From Caulobacter sp. (lineage in GTDB: Bacteria > Pseudomonadota > Alphaproteobacteria > Caulobacterales > Caulobacteraceae), in assembly GCA_029866155.1 (NCBI GenBank), contig JARWZW010000010.1:1-64000 (forward strand): a stretch of 64,000 nt of DNA, given 5' to 3'. Made by a program: the position numbers and the translations under genes. Positions 27,569 to 35,909 of the stretch are shown piece by piece. Numbering within the stretch: position 1 is the first letter of the stretch; every line of letters begins with the position of its first letter. The notes beneath the pieces were generated by a model that did not search any database, had not been told where the DNA came from, and was given only the letters and a program-made list of their open reading frames with translations.

Positions 27569-29076
27569 AGGTCCCTGTAGAGTGCTGAATGCTGGTCGCG
27601 CAACAGGGCCTTCTGAACCTTTCCCATGGCGTTGCGCGGCAGATCGTCCACGAAGATCACCTTCCTCGGCTGTTTGAAGCGCGCCAGACGATCCGAGAGG
27701 GCGGCCAGAACAGCCGTTTCGGTCAGGACAACCGAGCCGCCAGTGGCGATAACTGCCGTCACCCCCTCCCCGAGGTCCGGATGCGGCAGGCCGATCACCG
27801 CGCTTTCGATGACCCCGGGCAGGGCGTCGATCTCGCCCTCTACCTCCTTGGGATAGACATTCAGCCCCCCGGAAATGATCAGGTCCTTGCCCCGGCCAAC
27901 GATATGGACATATCCGGCCGGATCGATCAGTCCCAGATCGCCGGTGATGAACCAGCCCCCGGGTCGAAATTCCGCCGCCGTCTTTTCCGGCATGTTCCAG
28001 TATCCAGCGAAGACATTCGGCCCCTTCACCTCGATCACCCCGATTTCACCGCCCGGCAGCGGCCCGCCGGTGTCCGGATTGGAGATCCTCAGGGAAACAT
28101 CCGGAAGGGGCAGCCCGACGGTTCCTGCGATCCTCGGCCCTTGATAAGGGTTTGAGGTGTTCATGCCCGTCTCGGTCATGCCGTAGCGCTCAAGAATCGC
28201 CAGACCTGTGCGGGCCGCAAACTCTCGATGGGTCTCGGCCAGCAGGGGCGCCGAGCCCGAGATGAACAGCCGCATCGAGACGGTGGCGGCGCTGTCCAGG
28301 CCCGGCTGGTCCAGAAGCCTTGTGTAGAAGGTTGGGACGCCCATCAGCACCGTCGCCCTTGACAAGAGCGACAGCACCTCGGCCGCATCGAACTTCGGCC
28401 GGAAGATCATCGCCGCCCCGGCTGCCATGACGACGTTGGTCGCCACGAACAGGCCATGCACATGGTAGATCGGCAGGGCGTGGATCAGGACGTCAGCCGC
28501 TGAAAACCGCCAGAGCGAGACCAGCGTGCAGGCGTTGGCGGTCAGGTTGCCATGGGTCAGCATGGCGCCCTTCGAGCGCCCGGTGGTGCCGGAAGTGTAG
28601 CAGATCGCGGCCAGATCCTGAGCACTGCGTTCGACCGTCGCAAATTCCGGCGACTGACCGGCGGCGAGGTCAGACAGGCTGCCGGCGCCCCGGGCGTCCA
28701 GGGTGGCGACCCGGGCGCCTATCCGCGCCGCCAGGCCGGAAACGCCCGCCTCACCGGCCGGGTCGCAGACGATCAGGGCCGGACCAGCGTCGGTGATGAA
28801 ATAGTCCAGCTCGGCCAGGGTGTAGGCGGTGTTGAGCGGCAGAAACACAGCCCCGGCGCGGATGGTCGCCAGGTAGAGATACAGGTTCTCGGGACTCTTC
28901 TCGACCTGGACAGCCACACGATCCCCCGGCCGAACGCCCAGACTGACCAGGGCGCCCGCCATCCTTGCAGTAAGGCTGAGAACGTCGCGATAGAGATCGC
29001 GACCGCCGTCAGGCCGCTCCAGGAGCAGATCGTCCGGCCTCGCCGTTGCGGTCAGGGTGTCGAAGAGCAGATTCAT
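27565..29076 (-). CDS. matB: Malonyl-CoA synthetase-like acyl-CoA ligase
   Basis: The 503-residue ANL-family enzyme has the ATP-binding loop CYTSGTTGRSKGAMLTH, an A5-like YGMTETGMN motif, the hinge GRGKDLIISGGLNVYPKEVE and a C-terminal catalytic lysine in PRNAMGKVQK. The N-terminal PLNTAYTLAELDYFI and an early GERVAV-type region resemble malonyl-CoA synthetases (MatB/ACSF3). Malonate as substrate is inference; other short carboxylates are possible. It is the second gene of the minus-strand cluster, 27 bases after the Crp/Fnr gene. Confidence 0.78.
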   Translation of the reverse strand: MNLLFDTLTATARPDDLLLERPDGGRDLYRDVLSLTARMAGALVSLGVRPGDRVAVQVEKSPENLYLYLATIRAGAVFLPLNTAYTLAELDYFITDAGPALIVCDPAGEAGVSGLAARIGARVATLDARGAGSLSDLAAGQSPEFATVERSAQDLAAICYTSGTTGRSKGAMLTHGNLTANACTLVSLWRFSAADVLIHALPIYHVHGLFVATNVVMAAGAAMIFRPKFDAAEVLSLLSRATVLMGVPTFYTRLLDQPGLDSAATVSMRLFISGSAPLLAETHREFAARTGLAILERYGMTETGMNTSNPYQGPRIAGTVGLPLPDVSLRISNPDTGGPLPGGEIGVIEVKGPNVFAGYWNMPEKTAAEFRPGGWFITGDLGLIDPAGYVHIVGRGKDLIISGGLNVYPKEVEGEIDALPGVIESAVIGLPHPDLGEGVTAVIATGGSVVLTETAVLAALSDRLARFKQPRKVIFVDDLPRNAMGKVQKALLRDQHSALYRDL

Positions 29077-29103
29077 GCCGACTTGATGACATGGCCCGAA
29101 CGA

Positions 29104-29820
29104 TCACGCCACTGGCGACAACCTCTCCGCAAGCCACACTCCGGGCTCCTCCCGATCGACGATCCGCTCCAGCCCGGCCCGGTCCAGAACCTCGATACGA
29201 CCATAGCCCTGCCGGATCAGACCCTGGGTCGCCAAACTGGACAGCCAGCCATTGACGGTCTTTCGGCTGATCCCGAGCATCTCGGCCAGTTCTCCCTGCC
29301 CGATGGGGACGGCAGCGCCCTGTCGCGACAGAACCAGAAGCCGGGACGCCAGAAGCACCCGGGGCGGCAGGGCGGTCAGTTCGGCGACGGACTGGACCAT
29401 GGTCTGAAGCTGGCGATAGATCAGTTGGGACAGGTCCCGCCAGAGCCCGGGGTGATCCACGGCGACCGCGCGAAGGGCCCGGTCAGACAGGACAAACACC
29501 AGGCTCTCCCCGGCGCTGATGGCGGTCACCAGTCGGGGGCCGCCTCCGAAGAGGGCGCTCTGGCCGATGATCGCCCCCGGGGGCAGGACCCCGATCAGGG
29601 CGCTGCGTCCGCCCGGCGCCCGGGCGAAGGTCCGCAGGGACCCATCCAGAACCGCCAGCAGGCCCGTTTCCTCGTCGCCTTCTCCATGGGCCCAGGCGCC
29701 ATCCGCCAGACTCCGGACATGGCCGCCCTGAAGCAGAGCCCGGCGCTGCTCTGCCGGCTGGCGGGCAAACCAGCTGAACTGTTCGAGGCGTCCAAGGGCG
29801 CCGAGATCGCGGATTGCCAT
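29104..29820 (-). CDS. Crp/Fnr family transcriptional regulator
   Basis: The protein is about 238 residues, with an N-terminal cyclic-nucleotide-binding-like domain (GAIIGQSALFGGGPRLVTAIS) and a C-terminal winged helix. The recognition helix is LAEMLGISRKTVNGWLSSL. There are no FNR cysteines at the N-terminus, so oxygen sensing by an iron-sulfur cluster is unlikely. I prefer ATG 29818-29820; the alternative ATG 29833-29835 lies inside the palindrome at 29828-29843. Neither has a clear ribosome site. It heads the matB cluster and diverges from the TauD gene. Confidence 0.87.
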   Translation of the reverse strand: MAIRDLGALGRLEQFSWFARQPAEQRRALLQGGHVRSLADGAWAHGEGDEETGLLAVLDGSLRTFARAPGGRSALIGVLPPGAIIGQSALFGGGPRLVTAISAGESLVFVLSDRALRAVAVDHPGLWRDLSQLIYRQLQTMVQSVAELTALPPRVLLASRLLVLSRQGAAVPIGQGELAEMLGISRKTVNGWLSSLATQGLIRQGYGRIEVLDRAGLERIVDREEPGVWLAERLSPVA

Positions 29821-29827
29821 GCCACAA

Positions 29828-29843
29828 TGTAACATTGGTTACA
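29828..29843. promoter_or_regulatory. Crp/Fnr-type operator TGTAAC-N4-GTTACA
   Basis: A perfect 6+4+6 palindrome, TGTAACATTGGTTACA, sits between the divergent Crp/Fnr regulator and TauD genes, 7 bases before the regulator start and 52 before the dioxygenase start. The size and spacing match sites bound by Crp/Fnr dimers. Control by the adjacent regulator, possibly autorepression, is inference. Confidence 0.65.
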
Positions 29844-29895
29844 GTGTCGGGACCAGAACCCTGTCTAGTTGGGCCTGGAGATCCAAGGAGCTGCC

Positions 29896-30735
29896 ATGAC
29901 CCAGTCCGTCCTGACCATCGAAAAACTTGCCGGATGCGGCGCCATGGTAGGCGGCGTCGATCTGGCCGCCATCGACCCTGCCACGGCCGAGGCCCTGAAG
30001 GGGGCCCTGTTCCAGCATGGCGTTCTGTTCTTCCGGGGCCAGTCCCTGGACCGTCAGGCCCATCTGGACCTGGCCCGGAGCTTTGCCCCCATCGATGTGA
30101 ACCGTTTCTTTCCGACCGACCCCGACTGGCCGGAAATCGCCAAGGTCGAGAAGGCGCCGGAACAGACCACCAATATCGGCGGCGGCTGGCATACCGATCA
30201 CTCCTATGATGTGGAGCCGGCCCTGGGCTCTATCCTGGTGGCGAGGGACCTGCCCGCCAGCGGCGGAGACACCCTGTTCGCCGACATGTATGCGGCCTAC
30301 GACTCCCTCAGCGAGGACATGAAGTCACGCCTGAAGGACCTTCGCGCCGTCCATGGCTCAGCCCATGTGTTCGGCGCAGGCGGCGCCTATACCAACACCG
30401 ACCAACAGGCCCTGAGCGGCTCCCGGGAAACGCCGGAAACCCTGCATCCGGTGATTATTCGCCATCCGGGCAGCGGCCGGCCGGCCCTCTATGTCAATCC
30501 TGCCTTTACCCTGCGCTTCGAGGGGATGAGCCGGGAAGACAGCCAGTCCCTGCTGTTCGAGCTCTATGCCCATGCCATCGACGCCTCCCGGGTCTACCGG
30601 TTTGTCTGGGAACCCGGCTCGATCGCCATCTGGGACAATCGGGCCACCTGGCATTTCGCCCTGAATGACTATCATGGCCAGTACCGCCTGATGCACCGGG
30701 TCACCATGGCCGGCGAGGCCCTGGCGGCGGCCTGA
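29896..30735 (+). CDS. TauD/TfdA family Fe(II)/2-oxoglutarate dioxygenase
   Basis: The 279-residue dioxygenase has the iron motif HTD (His99, Asp101 in GGGWHTDHSYD), the distal His in NRATWHFALNDY and the 2-oxoglutarate Arg in LMHRVTMAGE. ATG 29896 follows AAGGAG. Family substrates include taurine, alkyl sulfates, aryloxyalkanoates and quaternary amines; none is indicated by motif. It diverges from the Crp/Fnr gene across the palindrome and ends at the terminator 30747-30774. Confidence 0.9.
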   Translation: MTQSVLTIEKLAGCGAMVGGVDLAAIDPATAEALKGALFQHGVLFFRGQSLDRQAHLDLARSFAPIDVNRFFPTDPDWPEIAKVEKAPEQTTNIGGGWHTDHSYDVEPALGSILVARDLPASGGDTLFADMYAAYDSLSEDMKSRLKDLRAVHGSAHVFGAGGAYTNTDQQALSGSRETPETLHPVIIRHPGSGRPALYVNPAFTLRFEGMSREDSQSLLFELYAHAIDASRVYRFVWEPGSIAIWDNRATWHFALNDYHGQYRLMHRVTMAGEALAAA

Positions 30736-30746
30736 TCGAACGAAAA

Positions 30747-30774
30747 GGGCCCCCCGGCTTTCACCGGGGGGCCC
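30747..30774. terminator. Terminator between the TauD gene and clpX
   Basis: An 11-bp perfect stem (30747-30757 with 30764-30774) has a 6-base loop. On the minus strand it is followed by TTTTCG, which suits clpX. On the plus strand it closes the dioxygenase gene without a T-tract. Confidence 0.8.
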
Positions 30775-30796
30775 TGGCTGTTCGGCTTCGAGCGCC

Positions 30797-32059
30797 TCAG
30801 GCGGCGCCGGCGCCGCCCTTTTTCTCGGCGTAGATCAGCAAGGGCTGGGCCCTGCCTTCCACCACCTCGGCATTGACCACGACTTCCTCGACCCCTTCGT
30901 AGGAAGGCAGTTCGAACATGGTTTCGAGCAGGATGCCTTCCATGATCGAGCGCAGGCCCCGGGCGCCGGTGCGGCGGGTGATGGCCTTGCGGGCCACCGC
31001 CGACAGGGCGTCGTCGGTGAACTTGAGGCCGACATTCTCCATCTCGAACAGCCGGCTGTACTGCTTGATCAGGGCGTTCTTGGGCTCGGTCAGGATGGTC
31101 ATCAGGGCGGCTTCATCCAGGTCTTCCAGGGTCGCGATGACCGGCAGACGACCGATGAATTCCGGGATCAGACCAAATCGCTGCAGGTCATCGGGCTCGA
31201 CGCCCCGCAGGATCGCGCCAGTGCGGCGTTCATCAGGGTCGGAGACCTTGGCGCCGAACCCGATGGAGGTGCCCTGTCCCCGGCCGGAAATGATCTTTTC
31301 CAGGCCGGCGAAGGCGCCGCCGCAGATGAACAGGATATTGGCCGTGTCGACCTGCAAGAATTCCTGCTGCGGGTGCTTGCGGCCGCCCTGCGGGGGAACG
31401 GACGCGACCGTGCCCTCCATGATCTTCAAAAGGGCCTGCTGGACCCCTTCTCCGGAGACATCCCTCGTGATGGAGGGATTGTCGGACTTGCGGCTGATCT
31501 TGTCGATTTCGTCGATATAGACGATCCCGCGCTGGGCCCGTTCGACGTTGTAGTCGGCAGCCTGGAGAAGCTTAAGGATGATGTTTTCGACGTCTTCACC
31601 AACATAACCGGCTTCGGTCAGGGTCGTGGCGTCCGCCATGGTGAACGGGACGTCGATGATCCGGGCCAGGGTCTGGGCCAACAAGGTCTTGCCGGTGCCG
31701 GTAGGACCGACGAGAAGAATGTTGGATTTCGACAGCTCGATGTCGTTGTTCTTGGTCGCGTGATTGAGGCGCTTGTAATGGTTGTGAACAGCAACCGCGA
31801 GGACTTTCTTGGCGTGTTCCTGGCCGATGACATAGTCATCCAGGACTTCGCGGATTTCCTTGGGTGTTGGAACGCCATCCTTGGATTTGACGAAGGCGAT
31901 CTTGTGCTCTTCGCGGATGATATCCATGCAGAGTTCGACACATTCATCACAGATGAACACTGTCGGACCCGCAATCAGCTTGCGCACCTCATGCTGGCTC
32001 TTTCCGCAGAAAGAACAATACAGGGTGCTTTTCGAATCGCCGCTGGCGGCCTTTGTCAT
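30797..32059 (-). CDS. clpX: ATP-dependent Clp protease ATP-binding subunit ClpX
   Basis: ClpX is the hexameric unfoldase that feeds ClpP, and in Caulobacter it degrades cell-cycle regulators. The 420 residues begin with a zinc-binding domain (CSFCGKSQ and CDECVELC). They then show Walker A GPTGTGKT, Walker [11 protein letters not shown], the sensor region [12 protein letters not shown] and the ClpP-docking loop GFGAKV. ATG 32057-32059 gives the family N-terminus [10 protein letters not shown]. It is separated from clpP by cicA and a small gene on the opposite strand, as in Caulobacter. Confidence 0.98.
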   Translation of the reverse strand: MTKAASGDSKSTLYCSFCGKSQHEVRKLIAGPTVFICDECVELCMDIIREEHKIAFVKSKDGVPTPKEIREVLDDYVIGQEHAKKVLAVAVHNHYKRLNHATKNNDIELSKSNILLVGPTGTGKTLLAQTLARIIDVPFTMADATTLTEAGYVGEDVENIILKLLQAADYNVERAQRGIVYIDEIDKISRKSDNPSITRDVSGEGVQQALLKIMEGTVASVPPQGGRKHPQQEFLQVDTANILFICGGAFAGLEKIISGRGQGTSIGFGAKVSDPDERRTGAILRGVEPDDLQRFGLIPEFIGRLPVIATLEDLDEAALMTILTEPKNALIKQYSRLFEMENVGLKFTDDALSAVARKAITRRTGARGLRSIMEGILLETMFELPSYEGVEEVVVNAEVVEGRAQPLLIYAEKKGGAGAA

Positions 32060-32431
32060 ATCGCTTCTCACACTCCGGCGGCATTTGATCAGAGATCAAA
32101 GCCCCCTCCCCGCGGACCGATCCTGCGAGTCGAAGACACAGGCTACATCAAGCGGGTTTTCCAAACCTTGACATTCCCCGATCCTGCGTCCGCGGGCAAG
32201 CGCTGCAATGACACAAAGGCATCACAACACGCCTGCGGCGTGTCCTGCCTCGACCGGAAAGTCCTCAGAGGGCAGATGGGGCCTCTTGCGCCCGTTCACA
32301 AGCGCGGCGGAAGGCCGTTGAGCGGTTTGGTAAGACGAATCGTGGTCAAGAAGGCGACCGAAACGCAAAAAAGAGAGACCATGGCCCGCAAGGCGACAAT
32401 GCTAGGCAGACTATCCCTGGGGGCGCCGTCG
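32060..32431. other. Divergent control region between clpX and cicA
   Basis: No protein is supported here. It holds a TGATCAGAGATCA partial dyad at about 32088-32100 close to the clpX start, and a TTGACA at about 32167-32172 on the plus strand without a matching -10. An A-rich ribosome-site stretch lies before ATG 32381 (AAAAAAGAGAGACC). clpX and cicA promoters must both be in this stretch. Confidence 0.5.
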
Positions 32432-33049
32432 ATGACCGACCCCCTCGATGAGCTCGGGCTGGTGGCCTTTGACTTTGATGGCACCTTGACGATTCGGGAC
32501 ACCTTTACGGCCTTCCTCGCCTGGCGGGCAGGTCCGGTTCGATATGCGTTCGGCTGCCTGAGGCTGGCGCCGGCTTCGATTGCCTATCTGTTCGGCCGCA
32601 ATGCCGGCAAACTCAAGGCGGCGGCGGTTCGCGAATTTCTCAAGGGAGCGCCGATCGAGGAACTGCGGGAGCAGGCCCGGCGTTTCGCGGAAAAGAACTC
32701 CGGCCGGCTGATGCGCCCCGACGCGGTAGAGACCTGGCGCCGCTGGCGGGCCAAGGGCGCCAAGACCATCATCGTCACGGCTTCCCCCGATTTTGTCATC
32801 GCACCCTTCGCAAGGGGCCTGGGCGCCGATGGCCTGATCGCCACGGAACTGGCCTTCGATGCCGATGGCCGGGCGATCGGCGTGCTTTCCGGTCACAATT
32901 GCCGGGGCCCGGAAAAGGTTCGGCGCCTGCGTGAGACCTATGGCGAGGATATCCGCCTGATGGCCGCCTATGGCGACACCGACGGCGACACCGAAATGCT
33001 CAAGCTGGCAGAAGAGCCGGGCTACCGGATCTTTCGCGGCAAGCCGTGA
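32432..33049 (+). CDS. cicA: HAD-IB superfamily phosphatase-like protein CicA
   Basis: The 205-residue HAD protein has motif I DFDGTL (Asp14, Asp16), motif II in IIVTASPDFV and a motif III/IV region ending AYGDTDGDTEMLKLA, like phosphoserine-phosphatase-type HAD-IB enzymes. In Caulobacter crescentus the gene between clpP and clpX, cicA, encodes such a protein, and its dosage affects growth and shape; the position and family here match. I use ATG 32432. ATG 32381, with an AGAGAG site, would add 17 residues and is a real alternative. The stop is one base before the next start. Confidence 0.85.
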   Translation: MTDPLDELGLVAFDFDGTLTIRDTFTAFLAWRAGPVRYAFGCLRLAPASIAYLFGRNAGKLKAAAVREFLKGAPIEELREQARRFAEKNSGRLMRPDAVETWRRWRAKGAKTIIVTASPDFVIAPFARGLGADGLIATELAFDADGRAIGVLSGHNCRGPEKVRRLRETYGEDIRLMAAYGDTDGDTEMLKLAEEPGYRIFRGKP

Positions 33050-33050
33050 C

Positions 33051-33305
33051 ATGCGCCACGCGACGGCAAGAGCGCTCGATGAGCTGGAGCCTCTGCTCCA
33101 GTCGATCCGCCTGTTGCCCAAGCTGAAGGAGCCGTCCCGGGGCGTCTTCTATCGAAAGAGTCGCGCGTTCCTGCATTTTCACGAGGACCCGGCAGGGCTC
33201 TTCGCCGACTTGCGAACCGGCGACGATTTTCAGAGACGCTGTATCAACGCCCCTGAAGATCGCCTGGCCCCGCTGACGGAGGTCACGGCCTGGCTTGAGG
33301 CCTAG
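33051..33305 (+). CDS. Small conserved hypothetical protein
   Basis: The 84-residue soluble protein contains RGVFYRKSRAFLHFHEDPAG and LFADLR. These recur in uncharacterised small alphaproteobacterial proteins (from memory). The gene starts 1 base after the cicA stop, so it is co-transcribed with it. The stop codon itself lies in the left arm of an extragenic palindrome (33304-33348). No function can be assigned. Confidence 0.7.
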   Translation: MRHATARALDELEPLLQSIRLLPKLKEPSRGVFYRKSRAFLHFHEDPAGLFADLRTGDDFQRRCINAPEDRLAPLTEVTAWLEA

Positions 33306-33348
33306 AGCATGTTCCGATGAGCGTGAGACGGCTATCGGAACATGCTCT
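33304..33348. repeat. Extragenic palindrome, copy 1
   Basis: AGAGCATGTTCCGAT (33304-33318) pairs perfectly with 33334-33348 over 15 bp around a 15-base loop. The form resembles dispersed AGAGCATG...CATGCTCT palindromes in alphaproteobacterial intergenic DNA. It overlaps the stop codon of the small gene. Confidence 0.85.
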
Positions 33349-33361
33349 AACACTTTGAATC

Positions 33362-33411
33362 AGAGCCTGTTTTTCCGTTATGGTCGGTTCAGTCATAACG
33401 GAACAGGCTCT
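33362..33411. repeat. Extragenic palindrome, copy 2
   Basis: AGAGCCTGTT (33362-33371) and CCGTTATG (33375-33382), separated by a TTT bulge, pair with CATAACGG and AACAGGCTCT at 33394-33411. It shares the pattern AGAGCxTGTT..CCG..AT with copy 1 and ends inside the clpP stop codon (33410-33412). It may help separate the convergent cicA and clpP transcripts. Confidence 0.85.
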
Positions 33412-34036
33412 AGGCTGCAGCTTCGGCCCCATCGCGGGTTTCGTAGACGTGGTCCACCAGGCCCCAGGCCTTGGCTTCTTCCGCGCTCATGAAGTGGTCG
33501 CGGTCGAGGGTGGTTTCCACCTCTTCGTAGGTGCGGCCGCAGTGCTTCACATAGATCTCGTTGAGGCGCTGCTTGGTCTTCAGGATGTCCTCGGCATGCC
33601 GCATGATGTCCGAAGCCTGTCCGCGGAAACCGCCGCTGGGCTGGTGCACCATGATCCGGGCGTTGGGCAGTGAGATGCGCTGGCCGGCGGCGCCGGCGCA
33701 GAGCAGCAGCGACCCCATGGAGGCTGCCATGCCCATGCAGAGGGTGCTGACCGGGCTCTTGATGTATTGCATGGTGTCGTAGATCGCCAGGCCGCTGGTC
33801 ACCACGCCGCCGGGCGAGTTGATGTACATCTGAATTTCCTTCTTGGGATTTTCAGATTCCAGGAACAGCAGCTGCGAGCAGATCAGGGCCGACATCCCGT
33901 CCTCGACCGGACCGGTCAGGAAGATGATCCGCTCCTTCAGCAGGCGGGAGAAAATGTCGAAGGCGCGTTCGCCGCGGCTGGTCTGCTCAACCACCATCGG
34001 AACAAGATTCATCGCGGTCTGGATATAGTCAGTCAT
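33410..34036 (-). CDS. clpP: ATP-dependent Clp protease proteolytic subunit ClpP
   Basis: This 208-residue serine peptidase is the tetradecameric chamber of ClpXP. Catalytic residues are Ser106 (MGMAASMGS), His131 (IMVHQPSGG) and an Asp in the ETTLDRD segment. ATG 34034-34036 gives the canonical N-terminus [19 protein letters not shown]; the longer frame to 34195 is not conserved. It lies downstream of tig on the minus strand after a terminator, so it probably has its own promoter in 34037-34150. Confidence 0.97.
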   Translation of the reverse strand: MTDYIQTAMNLVPMVVEQTSRGERAFDIFSRLLKERIIFLTGPVEDGMSALICSQLLFLESENPKKEIQMYINSPGGVVTSGLAIYDTMQYIKSPVSTLCMGMAASMGSLLLCAGAAGQRISLPNARIMVHQPSGGFRGQASDIMRHAEDILKTKQRLNEIYVKHCGRTYEEVETTLDRDHFMSAEEAKAWGLVDHVYETRDGAEAAA

Positions 34037-34151
34037 AGATTGGCTCCCGGAGTCGCACCGCGTGTCGCGAATCGAGCCGCGCCGACGCCCTTGGTCTCGA
34101 TATCGGGCGCGGGTTAACAGGATGCAAGGGCGGGACGCCCCACTGAGCCCC

Positions 34152-34187
34152 GACAAAGAAAAACGGCCGCCCCGGAAGAGGCGGCCG
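34152..34187 (-). terminator. Rho-independent terminator of tig
   Basis: An 8-bp stem CGGCCGCC/GGCGGCCG (34164-34171 with 34180-34187) is followed on the minus strand by TTTTTCTTTG. It sits 28 bases past the tig stop and separates tig from clpP. Confidence 0.85.
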
Positions 34188-34215
34188 CTTGTCAATTCAG
34201 GTCGGCTCGAGGGGC

Positions 34216-35580
34216 TCAGTAGCCTTCCGGCATGTCGTCCTCGGCTTCAAGCTCGGCCTTGCTGACCGACTTGTCCTCGATGGCGGCCTTGCCGAAGATG
34301 AGTTCGACCACCTTGTCCTCATAGAGGGGCGCCCGGAGCTGGGCCGAAGCCTGGGGGTTCTGGCGAAGCAGGTCGAAGGCCTGCTGGGGCTGCATGCCAT
34401 ACTGCTGGGCCATGGCCATGGCTTCGCGCTGCAGGGCCTGGGACAGTTCCTGATCGCTGACGGTCACGTTATTGATCCGGCCGATTTCGGCCAGGATCAG
34501 GCCAAGCCGCACGCGCCGCTCGGCGATCTTGCGGTACTCGAGCTTCAGCTCGTCCTCGGACTTGCCGGCGTCTTCATCCGGCAGGTTGTCGGAGGTCTTG
34601 TCCTGCTGGACCTGCGCCCAGATGCCGTCGAACTCGGCCTCGACCATGCGGGGCGGCAGGGGGAAATCGTGACCCTTGTCCAGTTGGTCAAGCAGGGCGC
34701 GCTTCAGCTTGAAGCGGGACGCGCGGCCATACTGGTCGGCCAGGTTCTTGGACAGGACGTCCTTCAGGGTGGCCAGATCGCTGAGGCGCAGGCGCGTGGC
34801 CAGTTCATCGTCGATCGAAGATTCCTTGGGCGCGCGGACTTCGTGAACCTTGACGGCGAACTCGGCGACCTTGCCGGCCAGATTGGCGGCCTGGTAGTTC
34901 TCCGGGAAGGTGACGGTCACGGTGACGTCGGAATCTGGCTTGGCGCCGATCAGCTGGTCTTCGAAGCCCGGAATGAACTGTCCCGATCCCAGGACAAGTT
35001 CGGAGCCTTCGGCCTTTCCGCCGTCGAAGGGAACGCCGTCGATGCTGCCGACGAAATCGATCAGCAGCTGGTCGTCGGCCTTGGCCTTGGGGGCCTTGCC
35101 GGTGCGCGGCTCGTAGGTGCGGGCCTGCTTGGCCAGCTCGGTCAGGGCTTCGTCCACCTCTTCATCGGTCGGGGTGTAGACCGGACGGGTCAGGCTGAGG
35201 GTGGCGACATCGATCGGCTCGAAATCGGGCATGACCTCGACCGCCAGGTCGTAGGTCAGGTCGGTTCCGCCGGCGACAACGGCCTCCATGTCGGAGGACG
35301 GCGTCAGGTCAGGCTGGGCGGCGGGGCGCAGGCGATTGTCGTCCAGAACCTTCTGGGTGGTTTCATTGAGGGCCTGCTCGATGACTTCACCCATCAGGGC
35401 CTTGCCATAGACGCGGCGAACATGGGCGGCTGGCACCTTGCCGGGCCGGAAGCCCTTGATGTTCATCTGAGGCGTGATCTCCTTGATCCGCGCCTCCAGA
35501 CGTTCCGCCAGTTCACCGGCCGGAACAGTCACACCATAGACCTTGCTCAGGCCTTCTCCGGATTTTTCAACGATCTGCAT
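34216..35580 (-). CDS. tig: Trigger factor (ribosome-associated chaperone/PPIase)
   Basis: The 454-residue protein has an N-terminal ribosome-binding domain with the signature [12 protein letters not shown] (residues 44-55). A central FKBP-type PPIase domain follows, and then a long helical C-terminal chaperone arm rich in Glu, Gln and Lys. It binds the ribosomal exit tunnel and shelters nascent chains. The tig-clpP-cicA-clpX gene group is the Caulobacter order. A possible heat-shock promoter lies at 35704-35734. Confidence 0.96.
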   Translation of the reverse strand: MQIVEKSGEGLSKVYGVTVPAGELAERLEARIKEITPQMNIKGFRPGKVPAAHVRRVYGKALMGEVIEQALNETTQKVLDDNRLRPAAQPDLTPSSDMEAVVAGGTDLTYDLAVEVMPDFEPIDVATLSLTRPVYTPTDEEVDEALTELAKQARTYEPRTGKAPKAKADDQLLIDFVGSIDGVPFDGGKAEGSELVLGSGQFIPGFEDQLIGAKPDSDVTVTVTFPENYQAANLAGKVAEFAVKVHEVRAPKESSIDDELATRLRLSDLATLKDVLSKNLADQYGRASRFKLKRALLDQLDKGHDFPLPPRMVEAEFDGIWAQVQQDKTSDNLPDEDAGKSEDELKLEYRKIAERRVRLGLILAEIGRINNVTVSDQELSQALQREAMAMAQQYGMQPQQAFDLLRQNPQASAQLRAPLYEDKVVELIFGKAAIEDKSVSKAELEAEDDMPEGY

Positions 35581-35703
35581 GGCCAGTCTTTACATTCGGG
35601 ACGCGCGGACAATCAGCCGCTTGGAAGTCCGCTTTGGAGTGGAACGAGGCGCACAGACCAAAGCCGACGTGGCTCAGGCCTGCGCGAAGCGGCGGCCCTT
35701 ATG

Positions 35704-35734
35704 TCATGGGGACCCGGCACGGCCAAGCCCCAAG
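35704..35734 (-). promoter_or_regulatory. Possible heat-shock (RpoH-like) promoter of tig
   Basis: On the minus strand CTTGGGG (35728-35734) and CCCCATGA (35704-35711) are 16 bases apart, resembling the CTTG...CCCCAT pattern of RpoH promoters. It lies about 125 bases before tig. This is a weak match in GC-rich DNA. Confidence 0.25.
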
Positions 35735-35755
35735 ACAAAAGGGCGCCTCAAGGGC

Positions 35756-35840
35756 TGGTGCGGATGAGAGGACTCGAACCTCCACGCCTTTCGGCGCTGG
35801 AACCTAAATCCAGTGCGTCTACCAGTTCCGCCACATCCGC
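35756..35840 (-). tRNA. tRNA-Leu (anticodon TAG)
   Basis: An 85-base class II tRNA with encoded CCA: acceptor GCGGATG/CATCCGC, D-arm with GGCGGAACTGGTAGACGC, anticodon stem CTGGA/TCCAG around TTTAGGT (TAG), a long variable arm CGCCGAAAGGCG and T-arm GGTTCGAGTCC. All helices pair. Confidence 0.97.
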
Positions 35841-35909
35841 AGGTTCGCCCGACGCTTAAGGCGCGAGGTCGCGCCCGTAAAGGAATTCCAGCGAGGACCG
35901 ACCCTTGCT

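Noticed and set aside
31373-32431. N-terminal extension of cicA reaching back over clpX
   Set aside because: The extended part is antisense to clpX and lacks family similarity; the HAD domain begins after ATG 32432.
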